Shown: one piece after another, positions 1 to 7,864 of the stretch
Position numbering within the stretch: position 1 is the first letter of the stretch
Layout of the letters: every line of letters starts with the position of its first letter
Origin: Methanoculleus methanifontis
Lineage (GTDB): Archaea > Halobacteriota > Methanomicrobia > Methanomicrobiales > Methanoculleaceae
Length of the DNA stretch: 64,000 bases
NCBI RefSeq assembly: GCF_030464365.1
Contig: NZ_VCYI01000001.1
Location: 62,001-126,000, forward strand
Reading direction: 5' to 3'
Translations under genes and position numbers: made by a program
Notes under the pieces: generated by a model
Seen by the model: only the letters and a program-made list of their open reading frames with translations
The model's database searches: none
Told to the model about the DNA's origin: nothing

Positions 1-426
1 GGTGTACTGCCCCGTCGTCAGCCCGTAGACCCGGTTGTCGTGGACGATGACGGTGATGTCGCTGTTCCGTTTTGCTGCAAAGATGAGGTGGTCGAGTCCC
101 TCAGCGTAGATGTCCCCGTCCCCGACATGGCAGATCACCTTTAAGTCCGGATTTGCGAGGCGTATCCCGGTGGCCGCCGGAACTGAACGCCCGTGGATGG
201 CGTAGAGGCTGTTGACGTTCAGGTAATCGGCCAGTTTCCCGTGGCACCCGATCCCGCCGAGAAGAACGAAGTTCTCGAGGGGTATCCCCTCCTCCTCCGA
301 GAGTTCGGCGACGGCCGACTTCATCATGTGCTGGATCGAGAAGTTGCCGCATCCGGGGCACCAGGTGTTCTCCGCAGGGCTGATGAGACCGCCGGCAGGG
401 TGTCCGGGGGATCGATCCGGGGTCAT
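1..426 (-). CDS. 2-oxoacid:ferredoxin oxidoreductase, beta (TPP-binding) subunit, partial
   Basis: This is the N-terminal 142 codons of the beta subunit; the gene runs off the left edge. The family oxidatively decarboxylates a 2-oxoacid with CoA and reduces ferredoxin, or runs in reverse for carbon fixation, in the cytoplasm. The translation shows the Cys pair in TWCPGCGNFS at about residues 22-31 and the thiamine-diphosphate/Mg motif GDGDIYAEG at about 100-108. The ATG at 426 overlaps the stop of the gamma/alpha gene in an ATGA arrangement, so the two genes are translationally coupled. The substrate (2-oxoglutarate or another acid) cannot be fixed from the sequence. Confidence 0.93.
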   Translation of the reverse strand, partial: MTPDRSPGHPAGGLISPAENTWCPGCGNFSIQHMMKSAVAELSEEEGIPLENFVLLGGIGCHGKLADYLNVNSLYAIHGRSVPAATGIRLANPDLKVICHVGDGDIYAEGLDHLIFAAKRNSDITVIVHDNRVYGLTTGQYT

Positions 427-2081
427 GCGAAGACCTCCCCGAGCCGTGCTGTAAGTTCGTCGACCGCGAACGGCCGCCCGTCGTACTTCAGGATTGGGCG
501 GCCGGGATCGAACCCCTGCTGGCGGAGGAGACGGCCTAACTGCCCGGTAGCGTTGTTCTCGACGCAGACAACCTTCCCTGCCCCGATCATCGTTTCCTTC
601 CACTGCCGGGTAGGGAACGGCGAAAGGACGAGCGGCTGGACGACCCGTGCCCCGAACTCCTCGGCGGCCTCGATGCAGACCCACTTCTGCGAACCCCAGC
701 AGACGATTGTCGTCCCGGCGTCCCGTGCGCCGTAGGTCTTCACCGTCGGGTAGGCAGCAAGTTCCGCCTTCAGGCTCTCGCCTTTCCTGAGCAACTTCTC
801 CTGGAGTTCCCTTGCCTCAACCGGCTTTTCCGTCGTGAACCCGGCCTCGTCGTGCGCGTAACTGGTTGCCTTGACGATTGCCCCCTCCCTTCCCGGGAAG
901 GCGAGCGGCGACACCCCGTCCTCCGTCCGGACATACCGGCGGTACTCTCCTGCACCATCCCAGAGCACGGGTTCCCTGTCCGGGGGCGGGGTGATCGACC
1001 CGAGATCGAACGAGTAGGCGCCTTCCGCGAGCGTCTTGTCGGTGAGGACGATCGCGGGAACCTGGTATCTCCAGGAGAGCATCAGGGCGGCCGCCGACCA
1101 GGCGTAGGTCTCTTCGAGGTCGCCAGGGGCGACGACGAGCCGGGGGAACTCGCCCTGGCCCGCGTTCAGGACAAAGTGGAGCTCGGTCTGGGAGGTGTAG
1201 GTCGGCAGGCCGGTGCTCGGGCCGGGCCGCTGCCCCATCACGATCGTCACGGGAATCTCCGACATCCCGGCAAGGGAGAGGCCTTCGGTCATCAGGCAGA
1301 ACCCGCCGCCCGAGGTGCCGACCGCCGTTTTTTCGCCGGCGTAGGCGAGCCCGAGCGCCATCAGGATGACGCTGATCTCGTTTTCGGGATGAATGACCTT
1401 GACTGAGAGGTCTTCGGCCCGGTTCGCGAGGAAGTGGAGGAGGCTCGATGACGGTGTCATCGGGTACGCGACGTAGGTGCCCAGCCCGCCGTGGACGAGC
1501 CCGAGCCCTGCGGCTTCGTTTCCGGTCAGGACCGGGAACGCCGGTGCATCGCCCCTCTTGACGGTGAAGACTTCCTCCACGGCGTCGTAGCCCCGGCCGG
1601 CGACCCTGAGATTCGCCTCCAGGTGTTTTGCCGGAACGCTTCCGCGGAGGACGTCCTCGAGCACCTCCCGCCCGATGCCCGCCACCCGGGCAAGCGCCCC
1701 GAGCATCGCGGAGTTCTTGGTGATCGGGGGAGCGTTCTCCTCCTTGACGATATCGTCGAGCGGGAGGCCGTAGCCCTCGCCCCTCACCACCTGCGAGGCG
1801 TCATGGACGACTGTGGTGCCGTCGTGGATCTTCTGGCGGTGGTTCTCGATGCTGTTCTGGTCGAAAGCCAGGAGGACGTCGACCGGAGTTCGATGCGCTC
1901 CGATCGCTCTGTCTGCGGCCCGGACGATTGCGAAGTTGTGCCCGCCGCGGATGAGCGAGGGATAATCGAAGTACATGTAGGTGCGGTAGCCGAGGCGGGA
2001 GAAGAGACCGGCGATGGAGAGGCCCGCCGTGTTGATGCCTTCCCCCGCCTTGCCGCCGATCAGTACGGAGTATTCGGCCAT
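423..2081 (-). CDS. 2-oxoacid:ferredoxin oxidoreductase, fused gamma/alpha subunit
   Basis: This 552-residue protein joins a gamma domain (residues 1 to about 190, with IGGKAGEGI near the start) to an alpha pyrimidine-binding domain (from about 200, with YPMTPSSSLL and HPENEISV). It forms the oxidoreductase with the beta subunit, which follows with a 4-base overlap. An open frame extends 24 codons further upstream, but ATG 2081 fits the conserved start MAEYSVLIGG and lies about 34 bp after a TATA-like box, so it is preferred. No ferredoxin-type delta subunit is seen nearby. KorA-like fusions of this shape occur in many archaea; substrate specificity is not assigned. Confidence 0.93.
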   Translation of the reverse strand: MAEYSVLIGGKAGEGINTAGLSIAGLFSRLGYRTYMYFDYPSLIRGGHNFAIVRAADRAIGAHRTPVDVLLAFDQNSIENHRQKIHDGTTVVHDASQVVRGEGYGLPLDDIVKEENAPPITKNSAMLGALARVAGIGREVLEDVLRGSVPAKHLEANLRVAGRGYDAVEEVFTVKRGDAPAFPVLTGNEAAGLGLVHGGLGTYVAYPMTPSSSLLHFLANRAEDLSVKVIHPENEISVILMALGLAYAGEKTAVGTSGGGFCLMTEGLSLAGMSEIPVTIVMGQRPGPSTGLPTYTSQTELHFVLNAGQGEFPRLVVAPGDLEETYAWSAAALMLSWRYQVPAIVLTDKTLAEGAYSFDLGSITPPPDREPVLWDGAGEYRRYVRTEDGVSPLAFPGREGAIVKATSYAHDEAGFTTEKPVEARELQEKLLRKGESLKAELAAYPTVKTYGARDAGTTIVCWGSQKWVCIEAAEEFGARVVQPLVLSPFPTRQWKETMIGAGKVVCVENNATGQLGRLLRQQGFDPGRPILKYDGRPFAVDELTARLGEVFA

Positions 2082-2108
2082 GGTGATCGGGCGTGGCGTA
2101 GATTGCCC

Positions 2109-2120
2109 GCGGGTATATAT
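2109..2120 (-). promoter_or_regulatory. TATA-type promoter of the oxidoreductase operon
   Basis: On the minus strand an ATATATA run lies about 34 bp before ATG 2081. Transcription would start near the codon, giving a short or absent leader. No Shine-Dalgarno sequence is visible before the ATG. Confidence 0.55.
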
Positions 2121-2171
2121 GTTGTGCCGGAAGGGGACGTGGAGAATGCACATTCCTGGAAGGTCATGATT

Positions 2172-2256
2172 ATGGCCTCACGCGAAGAGCGCGAAGCCGC
2201 GAAGGGGAGTTGCTCTCGGATAACCGATCTTCGCGTTCTTCGCGGCTTCGCTTGAG
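2172..2256. repeat. CGCGAAG hairpin repeat, tandem unit 1
   Basis: An imperfect inverted repeat: TCACGCGAAG...CCGCGAAG on the left pairs with CTTCGCG...GGCTTCGC on the right. Bases 2172-2243 recur almost exactly at 2279-2350 with one substitution. Confidence 0.8.
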
Positions 2257-2278
2257 TTAACGGTTTATATGCGATGAT

Positions 2279-2447
2279 ATGGCCTCACGCGAAGAACGCG
2301 AAGCCGCGAAGGGGAGTTGCTCTCGGATAACCGATCTTCGCGTTCTTCGCACCTGCGGTGCTCAAGCTCCGGGCGTTCCGCCCATCGCTCTTCGCGGCTC
2401 GCACCTGGCGGTGCTCAAGCTCGCTACGCTCGCACTTCGCGTGAGTC
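2279..2447. repeat. CGCGAAG hairpin repeat, tandem unit 2 (longer form)
   Basis: The first 72 bp match unit 1, 107 bp upstream. The right part adds further small palindromes (GCACCTGCGGTGC-like, CTCGCTACGCTCG) before closing with ACTTCGCGTGAG, the complement of the left end. The same modules recur at 13811-13901 and 24040-24222. Confidence 0.8.
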
Positions 2448-2488
2448 AAAGTAGCGGATAGATTACGCTACAGTCTTGCCCGAACCCC

Positions 2489-3235
2489 TCACCGTACCAC
2501 CGGGGACGCCGTCTCGTCGAAGGGATTGCTCCGCATCGCAAGCGAGAAGAGGTACGGGTAGTTTCTCTGGAGGTACTCCATGTAGGCGAGCCATTCTCCG
2601 ATGAGCCGCCCGTAAACCCGTTCGACGTCCCCCGCGAGGTGCTCGACGTCGCTTGCCGGGAGCCCGGCGAAGTCCCGCCGCCGTTCGAGTTCCTCGGTCA
2701 GGTGGAAGACTGCTCGGAGAAGGTCGGTGAACGACTCGTGCTCCAGGAGGACAGGGTTCTCGAGCAGGCGGAGGAGGAATCCCCGCTGCTCCTTGAGGTA
2801 CCGGCAGAGTTCCTGCAGGTCGGCGGCACCGACGGTGACCCGGCAGGTGTGGTGCCGGAGGCGGCTGCGTACCTCGGAGAACCTCTCAGGTGTCCAGGCG
2901 TTTGTTATGACGAGGTCGTGCCGGATCTCCGGGAGGCTCGGGTCGCGGTCAGAGAGGATGGTGAGGAGCTCGGTGCCGACCTCCGAGAAGAAGGTGCCGA
3001 TGACCATGTTCAGTTTGTCCAGCCTCTCGCGCTTTGCCCGGACGCTCAGGAGCTGGTTTAAGATGAGGGTGACCAGGAGGACGTTTATCGGGAGGAACCC
3101 GAGAGCGTTGAAGATATACTGATAGGTGTTCTCGGCGTCGCCGAGCAGGAGGTGTTTCACTCCGTAAATGACGGCCGATGAAGCAACGAGAACAATCCCG
3201 AGCCTTACTTCCCACGTCCGGAGACTGATGCGCAT
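2489..3235 (-). CDS. Conserved membrane protein of unknown function
   Basis: A protein of 248 residues that I do not assign to a family. Two hydrophobic helices are predicted at about residues 11-30 and 38-62, with a short loop between them. The remaining 185 residues are soluble, charged and helical, so the protein is probably a membrane-anchored cytoplasmic domain. It starts at ATG 3235 with GTGATC five bases upstream, which fits the archaeal anti-Shine-Dalgarno. It stands alone between repeats and an epimerase gene on the same strand. No catalytic motif is evident. Confidence 0.75.
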   Translation of the reverse strand: MRISLRTWEVRLGIVLVASSAVIYGVKHLLLGDAENTYQYIFNALGFLPINVLLVTLILNQLLSVRAKRERLDKLNMVIGTFFSEVGTELLTILSDRDPSLPEIRHDLVITNAWTPERFSEVRSRLRHHTCRVTVGAADLQELCRYLKEQRGFLLRLLENPVLLEHESFTDLLRAVFHLTEELERRRDFAGLPASDVEHLAGDVERVYGRLIGEWLAYMEYLQRNYPYLFSLAMRSNPFDETASPVVR

Positions 3236-3288
3236 GATACGATCACGTACTTCCGGCGGAGAAATAAAGGTTGGGAACCGGGTACCCT

Positions 3289-4422
3289 TCAGACCCGCAG
3301 GCGTGACGATCCGAGCGCCTTGATGGGTACAGGAACCTTCTGTCGCGCCGCGATCTCGGCCTGAACCCAGGCGACCAGGTCGAGCAGGCCGGCCTCGAGG
3401 GTAACCTCCGGTTCGTAGCCGAGAACCTCCCGTGCACGGCCGATGTCTGCGAAACAGTGGCGGATGTCGCCGATCCGGGTGGTGCCCATGATCTCCGGGG
3501 CGAGATCCTGCCGCCCGGTTATCGTTGCAAGATGGTCGGCGGCGGTTTTGAACGTGCAGGGACGGCCGCTTGCGATGTTGAACGTCACGCCGGCAGCATC
3601 GGGCGATTCGAGGGCCAGGCGGAAGGCACGCACCGCGTCGTAGACGCTCACGAAATCACGCTGCTGGTAACCGTCCTCGAAGAGGTGTATGGGAATTCCC
3701 TGGAGCAGGCGGGACGCGTAATCGGCCAGCATGCCGGAATACGGGTTTGCATACCCCTGGTGAGGGCCGTAGACGGGAAATAACCGGAGAATGGTCGTCG
3801 GGATGCCGTATGTATCCCCGATCAGCCGGCACATCTCTTCCTGGTCGTACTTGGAGATGGCATAGACCGAGAGCGGTGAAACCTCCTTCGTCTCCGGTGT
3901 CGGGAGGGGGTAGATCACCTCTCCGTCCGGGCTCCGGGGCTCCCACCCGCCCCGTGCCGTCTCTTTCGGGGAACGCCGAACCTTCGGGTAGACGGTGCCG
4001 TTGTACGAGCAGTACAGGCCTTCCCCGTAGACGGCGCTGCTTGAGGCTACGATGAGTCGCTCGATTGGATGATCGAGCAGCGCTTCGAGGAGAACGGCGG
4101 TTCCGGCGGTGTTGATGCTCATGTACTTTTCGAGCCGGTACATGCTCGATCGTTCACCGATGACCGCCGCCAGATGAATGACGGCGTCAACTCCGTCGAG
4201 AGCCTCCTCGAGCTGATGCGAGTCCCGGATATCCCCGACAAGAACCTCCGCTCGCTGGTCGAGGTGGTCGGGCCGCCGTCGCTCCGCGCCGTGCACCTGT
4301 GGCATCAGGTTATCGAGGATACGAACCTGGTAGCCGTGCTGCAACAGTTCCGTCGCGAGGTGCGACCCGATGAATCCCGCTCCCCCGGTGATGAGAACGG
4401 TCGGACTGGTATCCGTATGCAT
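3289..4422 (-). CDS. NAD-dependent epimerase/dehydratase (extended SDR)
   Basis: A 377-residue Rossmann-fold enzyme of the nucleotide-sugar epimerase/dehydratase group. The NAD-binding GGAGFIGSH lies at about residues 13-21, the acidic residue after strand 2 in ILDNL, and the catalytic Tyr/Lys pair in YAISK near residue 187. It probably acts on a UDP- or dTDP-activated sugar for surface glycans, but the substrate cannot be read from the sequence. Compared with short UDP-glucose 4-epimerases it has an insert around residues 135-180. The start at ATG 4422 follows a very AT-rich promoter region. Confidence 0.85.
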   Translation of the reverse strand: MHTDTSPTVLITGGAGFIGSHLATELLQHGYQVRILDNLMPQVHGAERRRPDHLDQRAEVLVGDIRDSHQLEEALDGVDAVIHLAAVIGERSSMYRLEKYMSINTAGTAVLLEALLDHPIERLIVASSSAVYGEGLYCSYNGTVYPKVRRSPKETARGGWEPRSPDGEVIYPLPTPETKEVSPLSVYAISKYDQEEMCRLIGDTYGIPTTILRLFPVYGPHQGYANPYSGMLADYASRLLQGIPIHLFEDGYQQRDFVSVYDAVRAFRLALESPDAAGVTFNIASGRPCTFKTAADHLATITGRQDLAPEIMGTTRIGDIRHCFADIGRAREVLGYEPEVTLEAGLLDLVAWVQAEIAARQKVPVPIKALGSSRLRV

Positions 4423-4444
4423 GGTGTATCAGGCATCCCTGATG

Positions 4445-4502
4445 CACTCTTCGCATTAAATATTATCGTGGTTGCAAAATATTAATAAAAAATGTTTATT
4501 TG
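4445..4502 (-). promoter_or_regulatory. AT-rich promoter of the epimerase gene
   Basis: An AT-rich block in an otherwise GC-rich sequence. On the minus strand it contains TTTATTAATATT-type TATA matches 30-60 bp before ATG 4422. Several alternative TATA boxes overlap, so the exact one is not resolved. Confidence 0.5.
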
Positions 4503-4584
4503 GGGTATTTGTATCTTCCGAGGTTGTTTTACCTCCCCGATGGTGTGCGGCCGGCGGGGGGGTTGTTCGTCTCTCGATACGTTC

Positions 4585-6174
4585 TTATGAGTCGAGGATC
4601 GCCTCGGCAGCGTCGCGGTAAGCCCGCATCACGTACGGGATGCCCGAGACCGCTTCCGCCTCCTCGGTCAGGGCCATCAGGTCGCTCCGGCTGACCGTCT
4701 TGAGGCTGAAGTTCCGACTTCCGGCCATGATCTGCTGGAGCCCCGTTCTGAACTTCTGGGCGTAGGTGTAGATCCCGATTGCTCCGAGCGGGATCTCGCC
4801 TATCCGGCCGGGGTATCTCTCTTTGAGTTCCTCGTAGCAGACAAAGATCTCCTCAACAGTGCTGCCGTACTTGGAGACAGTCCTGGGGATCTCGCCGGTC
4901 TCAAGCCACTTTGCGATGTTCTTCCCGACCATGCCGGGGATCATCAGAGCGCGGCCCATGCAGACTGCCTTGACGTAGGGGCTTCCCATGGCGATCCCCT
5001 TGAAGACGTTGGCCTCGTCCGCGAACCCGCCGGCGATGGCGATGTCCGGGACCCGGATGCTCCGCTGCCGAAGCCTCTCGGCGAACTGGTAGGCAAGCGA
5101 CTCGATGTAGAATGTCGGAATGCCCCACTCGTTCATCATCGGCCAGGGGCTCATCCCCGTACCTCCGGGCGCACCGTCGATGGTGAGGAGGTCGATCTTC
5201 GCCTCGGCGCCGTAACGGATGGCCATCGCAAGTTCGACGGCCGAGTAGGCGCCGGTCTTGAGGGTGACGCGCTTGAATCCGATATCGCGGAGCCGGTCGA
5301 CCTCGTCGAGGAATTCTTCCCGGGTGACGAAGCCGAGACGGGAGTGCCGCTCGAACTCCTTTACGGCGCCGTCCTTGAAGGCCGCCCGGACCTCATGAAC
5401 CCCCGGGTCGGGGAGGACGATGTACCCGCGGTCTTTGAGCTGGTTCGCCCGGTCGAGGCTGCCGACCTTGATCTCGCCGCCGATGCACTTTGCGCCCTGG
5501 CCCCACTTCAGCTCGATCGTCTCCAGGTTGTGCTTCGAGGAGACGTACTCGGCGGTTCCAAGCCGCGTGTCCTCCACGTTCAACTGCACCAGGAGTTCGC
5601 CATACCGGTCCTTGAACGCCCTGTAGGACTCGATCCGGCGATCCATCTCGGGTGATTCGGCGACTTTGCCGTCGTGATCGAGCACCAGTCCCGGGTCGAC
5701 GCCGCAGACGTTCTCCCCGCAGACGAGCGTGATGCCGGATATTGCCGCTCCGATGGCGAAGTGCTCCCAGTTCTCCCGGGCGATCTCGGTCGACCCGAGC
5801 GCCCCGGTGAATATCGGCACCCGCATCGGCACTTTGACGTCCCAGCCGTATTCTGTTCGGGTATCGACGTCCTGGAATACGGCGGTGTCGGGGTTGGCTT
5901 CGACGCCTTCCGGCAGCCCTTTTGCGCCCCGGGCGTAGCCCTGGATGTTCAGGTGCGAGTAGTCGATCGGGTAGTCTTTGTCTGCGCCGGCCGTGATCTC
6001 GCCGAACGGGCCGGGGTAGAGCACCTCCCTGCCCCGGAAGGAAGAGAGCCAGATCTCGCAGGATCCTTTGCACCCATCGACGCACCGGCTACAGATGCCG
6101 GACATCGGCACGACGTCCCGGGAGCGGTTTGTGGTTCCCGTCGCATCGTTAGCGTTTGGTCTTCGCAGATTCAT
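4585..6174 (-). CDS. FMN-binding glutamate synthase-like protein
   Basis: A 529-residue protein matching the FMN-binding synthase domain of glutamate synthase (GltB central part) without the amidotransferase domain. An N-terminal Cys group (CSRCVDGCKGSC) precedes the TIM barrel. The barrel holds GGEIKVG, the glycine-rich LTIDGAPGGTGMS and AIAGGFADEAN, which build the FMN phosphate site. Archaeal proteins of this type may work with separate ferredoxin or amidotransferase partners, but none is adjacent here. The start is ATG 6174, with AAGGTG six bases upstream; an in-frame GTG at 6183 is less likely. Whether it makes glutamate or serves another oxidoreductase role is open. Confidence 0.85.
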   Translation of the reverse strand: MNLRRPNANDATGTTNRSRDVVPMSGICSRCVDGCKGSCEIWLSSFRGREVLYPGPFGEITAGADKDYPIDYSHLNIQGYARGAKGLPEGVEANPDTAVFQDVDTRTEYGWDVKVPMRVPIFTGALGSTEIARENWEHFAIGAAISGITLVCGENVCGVDPGLVLDHDGKVAESPEMDRRIESYRAFKDRYGELLVQLNVEDTRLGTAEYVSSKHNLETIELKWGQGAKCIGGEIKVGSLDRANQLKDRGYIVLPDPGVHEVRAAFKDGAVKEFERHSRLGFVTREEFLDEVDRLRDIGFKRVTLKTGAYSAVELAMAIRYGAEAKIDLLTIDGAPGGTGMSPWPMMNEWGIPTFYIESLAYQFAERLRQRSIRVPDIAIAGGFADEANVFKGIAMGSPYVKAVCMGRALMIPGMVGKNIAKWLETGEIPRTVSKYGSTVEEIFVCYEELKERYPGRIGEIPLGAIGIYTYAQKFRTGLQQIMAGSRNFSLKTVSRSDLMALTEEAEAVSGIPYVMRAYRDAAEAILDS

Positions 6175-6215
6175 CGGTTGCACCTTCTCAAGTATGGATA
6201 GAAAGTTCCTTCCAG

Positions 6216-6228
6216 CAGGTATAAATCT
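6216..6228 (-). promoter_or_regulatory. TATA box of the glutamate synthase-like gene
   Basis: The minus strand reads GATTTATACC about 48 bp upstream of ATG 6174. This leaves a leader of roughly 20 bases carrying the AAGGTG ribosome binding site. Confidence 0.55.
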
Positions 6229-6424
6229 TTCGTTGTCGCGGACCCACTGTTCCGAAACCTCGTCGAAATCTCGTTGTCCTGCGTTCTGTTTCTGTTCCGG
6301 CCCGGTGGGATCCCCCGGTTCGCGCTGCTGATCGGCAGTATCGAGGGCTATTTATGCTGTCGCATTCAGGGTATGCCGCGATCGTGACGAAAGGGTGAAA
6401 TACCTTGATGTACATGAATCCTTT

Positions 6425-6895
6425 ATGAACTTCAGGTTGCTATCCGCTCTGATTGTGCTCCTGCTTGCATTTTCGCTCTCTGCCGCCTGCACCGGCTCCG
6501 GCGAGCCCGCCGACCCCACCACGCCGAGAGAGACGGCGACAATCGCTGAGACCCCCGCGCCCACAGCGACGCCGGTTTCGCTTACGCCCGGCCCGACGGA
6601 GACGGCGCCGCCGGGAAAGGAGGTTGAGTTCCAGCTTACGGGTGGATACCCTTCACGGATCACAAACGACCTGTACATCGCGTTCAGCGGCGGTAAAGGG
6701 CAGGACTACGTAACGAATATCGACGTGCGCGTGACCAAGTCGACCGGGGAAGTCATCACCGATACTCTGCAGCCGATCCGGGGCGAAGAAATCATCATCC
6801 ATAATGCCAAAGGCGAGAATCGGGTTGAGATAACTGTATCCTTCGTCACGGGAGGCACGTTCAAGATCAAAGACCAGATCGTGAAAGTACCCTGA
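6425..6895 (+). CDS. Predicted secreted lipoprotein, unknown function
   Basis: 156 residues. The N-terminus is a signal peptide (MNFRLLSALIVLLLAFS) ending in a lipobox-like LSAAC, so the mature protein is probably lipid-anchored at Cys outside the membrane. A Pro/Thr-rich linker (about residues 25-65) separates it from a compact beta-rich domain of about 90 residues, perhaps immunoglobulin-like. ATG 6425 is preferred over the in-frame GTG at 6395 because it begins directly at the signal peptide. I do not recognise a family. It stands alone between an FMN protein and the riboflavin-pathway reductase on the other strand. Confidence 0.7.
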   Translation: MNFRLLSALIVLLLAFSLSAACTGSGEPADPTTPRETATIAETPAPTATPVSLTPGPTETAPPGKEVEFQLTGGYPSRITNDLYIAFSGGKGQDYVTNIDVRVTKSTGEVITDTLQPIRGEEIIIHNAKGENRVEITVSFVTGGTFKIKDQIVKVP

Positions 6896-6963
6896 TCCGA
6901 ACAAACTTTTTCCGATCGGCCAGCCGGTTTTGAACAATAACTATTGACGGGGGGCATCCCGCC

Positions 6964-7644
6964 TCACGTCGTCTCCACTTCCCACCGCACGAGCAGGCCG
7001 TCGTCGAGCCGGACGGCCTCGATGAGCCGCAGCCGGGGAAAGTCCTCCTCCCGGAGAAGCCCGGCACCGTCAGCGGGTGTGGGAGCATCCTTTCCGCCGA
7101 TGACAATGTTGCCGACGAACACCTGGAGTTCGTCGACGAGCCCCTGCTCGAAAAGTGTCCATATCAGCGTCCCCCCACCCTCGACCATCAGGCGCCGGAC
7201 ACCCTGCCGGTGGAGTTCTTCGAGCAGGGCGGAAAGATCGACAGTCTCTTCGCCGGCGACGACGACGGTGGCGTGGTGCCGCAGTTCCTCCACGGCTTTC
7301 TGGGGCGCCTTCTCTGAAACAGCAACGATACGCTTTCCGCTTCCCTTGTGAAGGATGTCCGCATCGGGGGGCGTCCTCCCCCTGCCGTCCACCACGATAC
7401 GGATGGGGTTCTCGTCCTTTCCGGCCGCTCTCCGCCGTTCCCGGAGTTCCGGAGACTTGACGGTGAGGGACGGGTTGTCAGCGAGCACGGTGCCGATACC
7501 GACCATGATGGCATCGCTCTCCGCCTTGATCCGGTCGACCCGCAGGTAATCCTCGTTACCCGAGATCCTCACCTGCCGCCGCTCTCTCGTCGAAATCTTC
7601 CCGTCAGCGCTCATAGCGGCGTTGACGAAGACAAACGGGCGCAT
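6964..7644 (-). CDS. 2,5-diamino-6-(ribosylamino)-4(3H)-pyrimidinone 5'-phosphate reductase
   Basis: A 226-residue member of the RibD C-terminal/dihydrofolate-reductase-like family. In archaea the single-domain form (ArfC/RIB7 type) reduces the ribosyl side chain of the GTP-derived pyrimidine with NAD(P)H in riboflavin and F420 precursor synthesis. Typical features are the start RPFVFVNAAMSADGKIS, the substrate loop VGIGTVLADNPSLT, and VEGGGTLIWTLFEQGLVDEL near the C-terminus. Length and motifs match the family throughout. It is monocistronic and ends about 70 bp from the lipoprotein gene, which runs towards it. Confidence 0.92.
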   Translation of the reverse strand: MRPFVFVNAAMSADGKISTRERRQVRISGNEDYLRVDRIKAESDAIMVGIGTVLADNPSLTVKSPELRERRRAAGKDENPIRIVVDGRGRTPPDADILHKGSGKRIVAVSEKAPQKAVEELRHHATVVVAGEETVDLSALLEELHRQGVRRLMVEGGGTLIWTLFEQGLVDELQVFVGNIVIGGKDAPTPADGAGLLREEDFPRLRLIEAVRLDDGLLVRWEVETT

Positions 7645-7826
7645 AAATTAGGGTTGCATGCCGATCTTCATATATGCTCCCTTTTCCGGCGACATTGAAC
7701 CGGCTGACGTTCCTGGCGCCCTCTGCCATGGATTGATAAATAATCGGTGTCTGGCCGGCAAAAGGTCACGTAATAATACTTATTTTTCTGAAATGCTACT
7801 GGTTATCTGCCGGAAAATTCCGAATT

Positions 7827-7840
7827 GCTTATATATCCTT
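7827..7840 (+). promoter_or_regulatory. TATA box of the 7865 sensor kinase
   Basis: GCTTATATATCC lies about 30 bp before ATG 7865, indicating a leaderless transcript. This supports the shorter start over the open frame that extends back to 7658. Confidence 0.65.
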
Positions 7841-7864
7841 CTCGGAGTACTCTCTTTATTGCCT

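Larger units (their letters stand above)
2082..2488. other. Gene-free 407-bp spacer holding two hairpin repeats
   Basis: This spacer lies between the oxidoreductase operon and the membrane-protein gene. It carries the oxidoreductase promoter and the two CGCGAAG repeat copies listed separately. No coding frame with native codon use is seen. Confidence 0.6.

Noticed and set aside
2172-2447. Tandem repeat considered as a CRISPR array
   Set aside because: Only two units, each a hairpin of 70-165 bp, with no series of equal spacers and no cas gene in the window.
7658-7864. Longer N-terminus of the sensor kinase
   Set aside because: The TATA box at 7827-7840 lies inside this extension, and the extra residues are unlike a signal or membrane segment.
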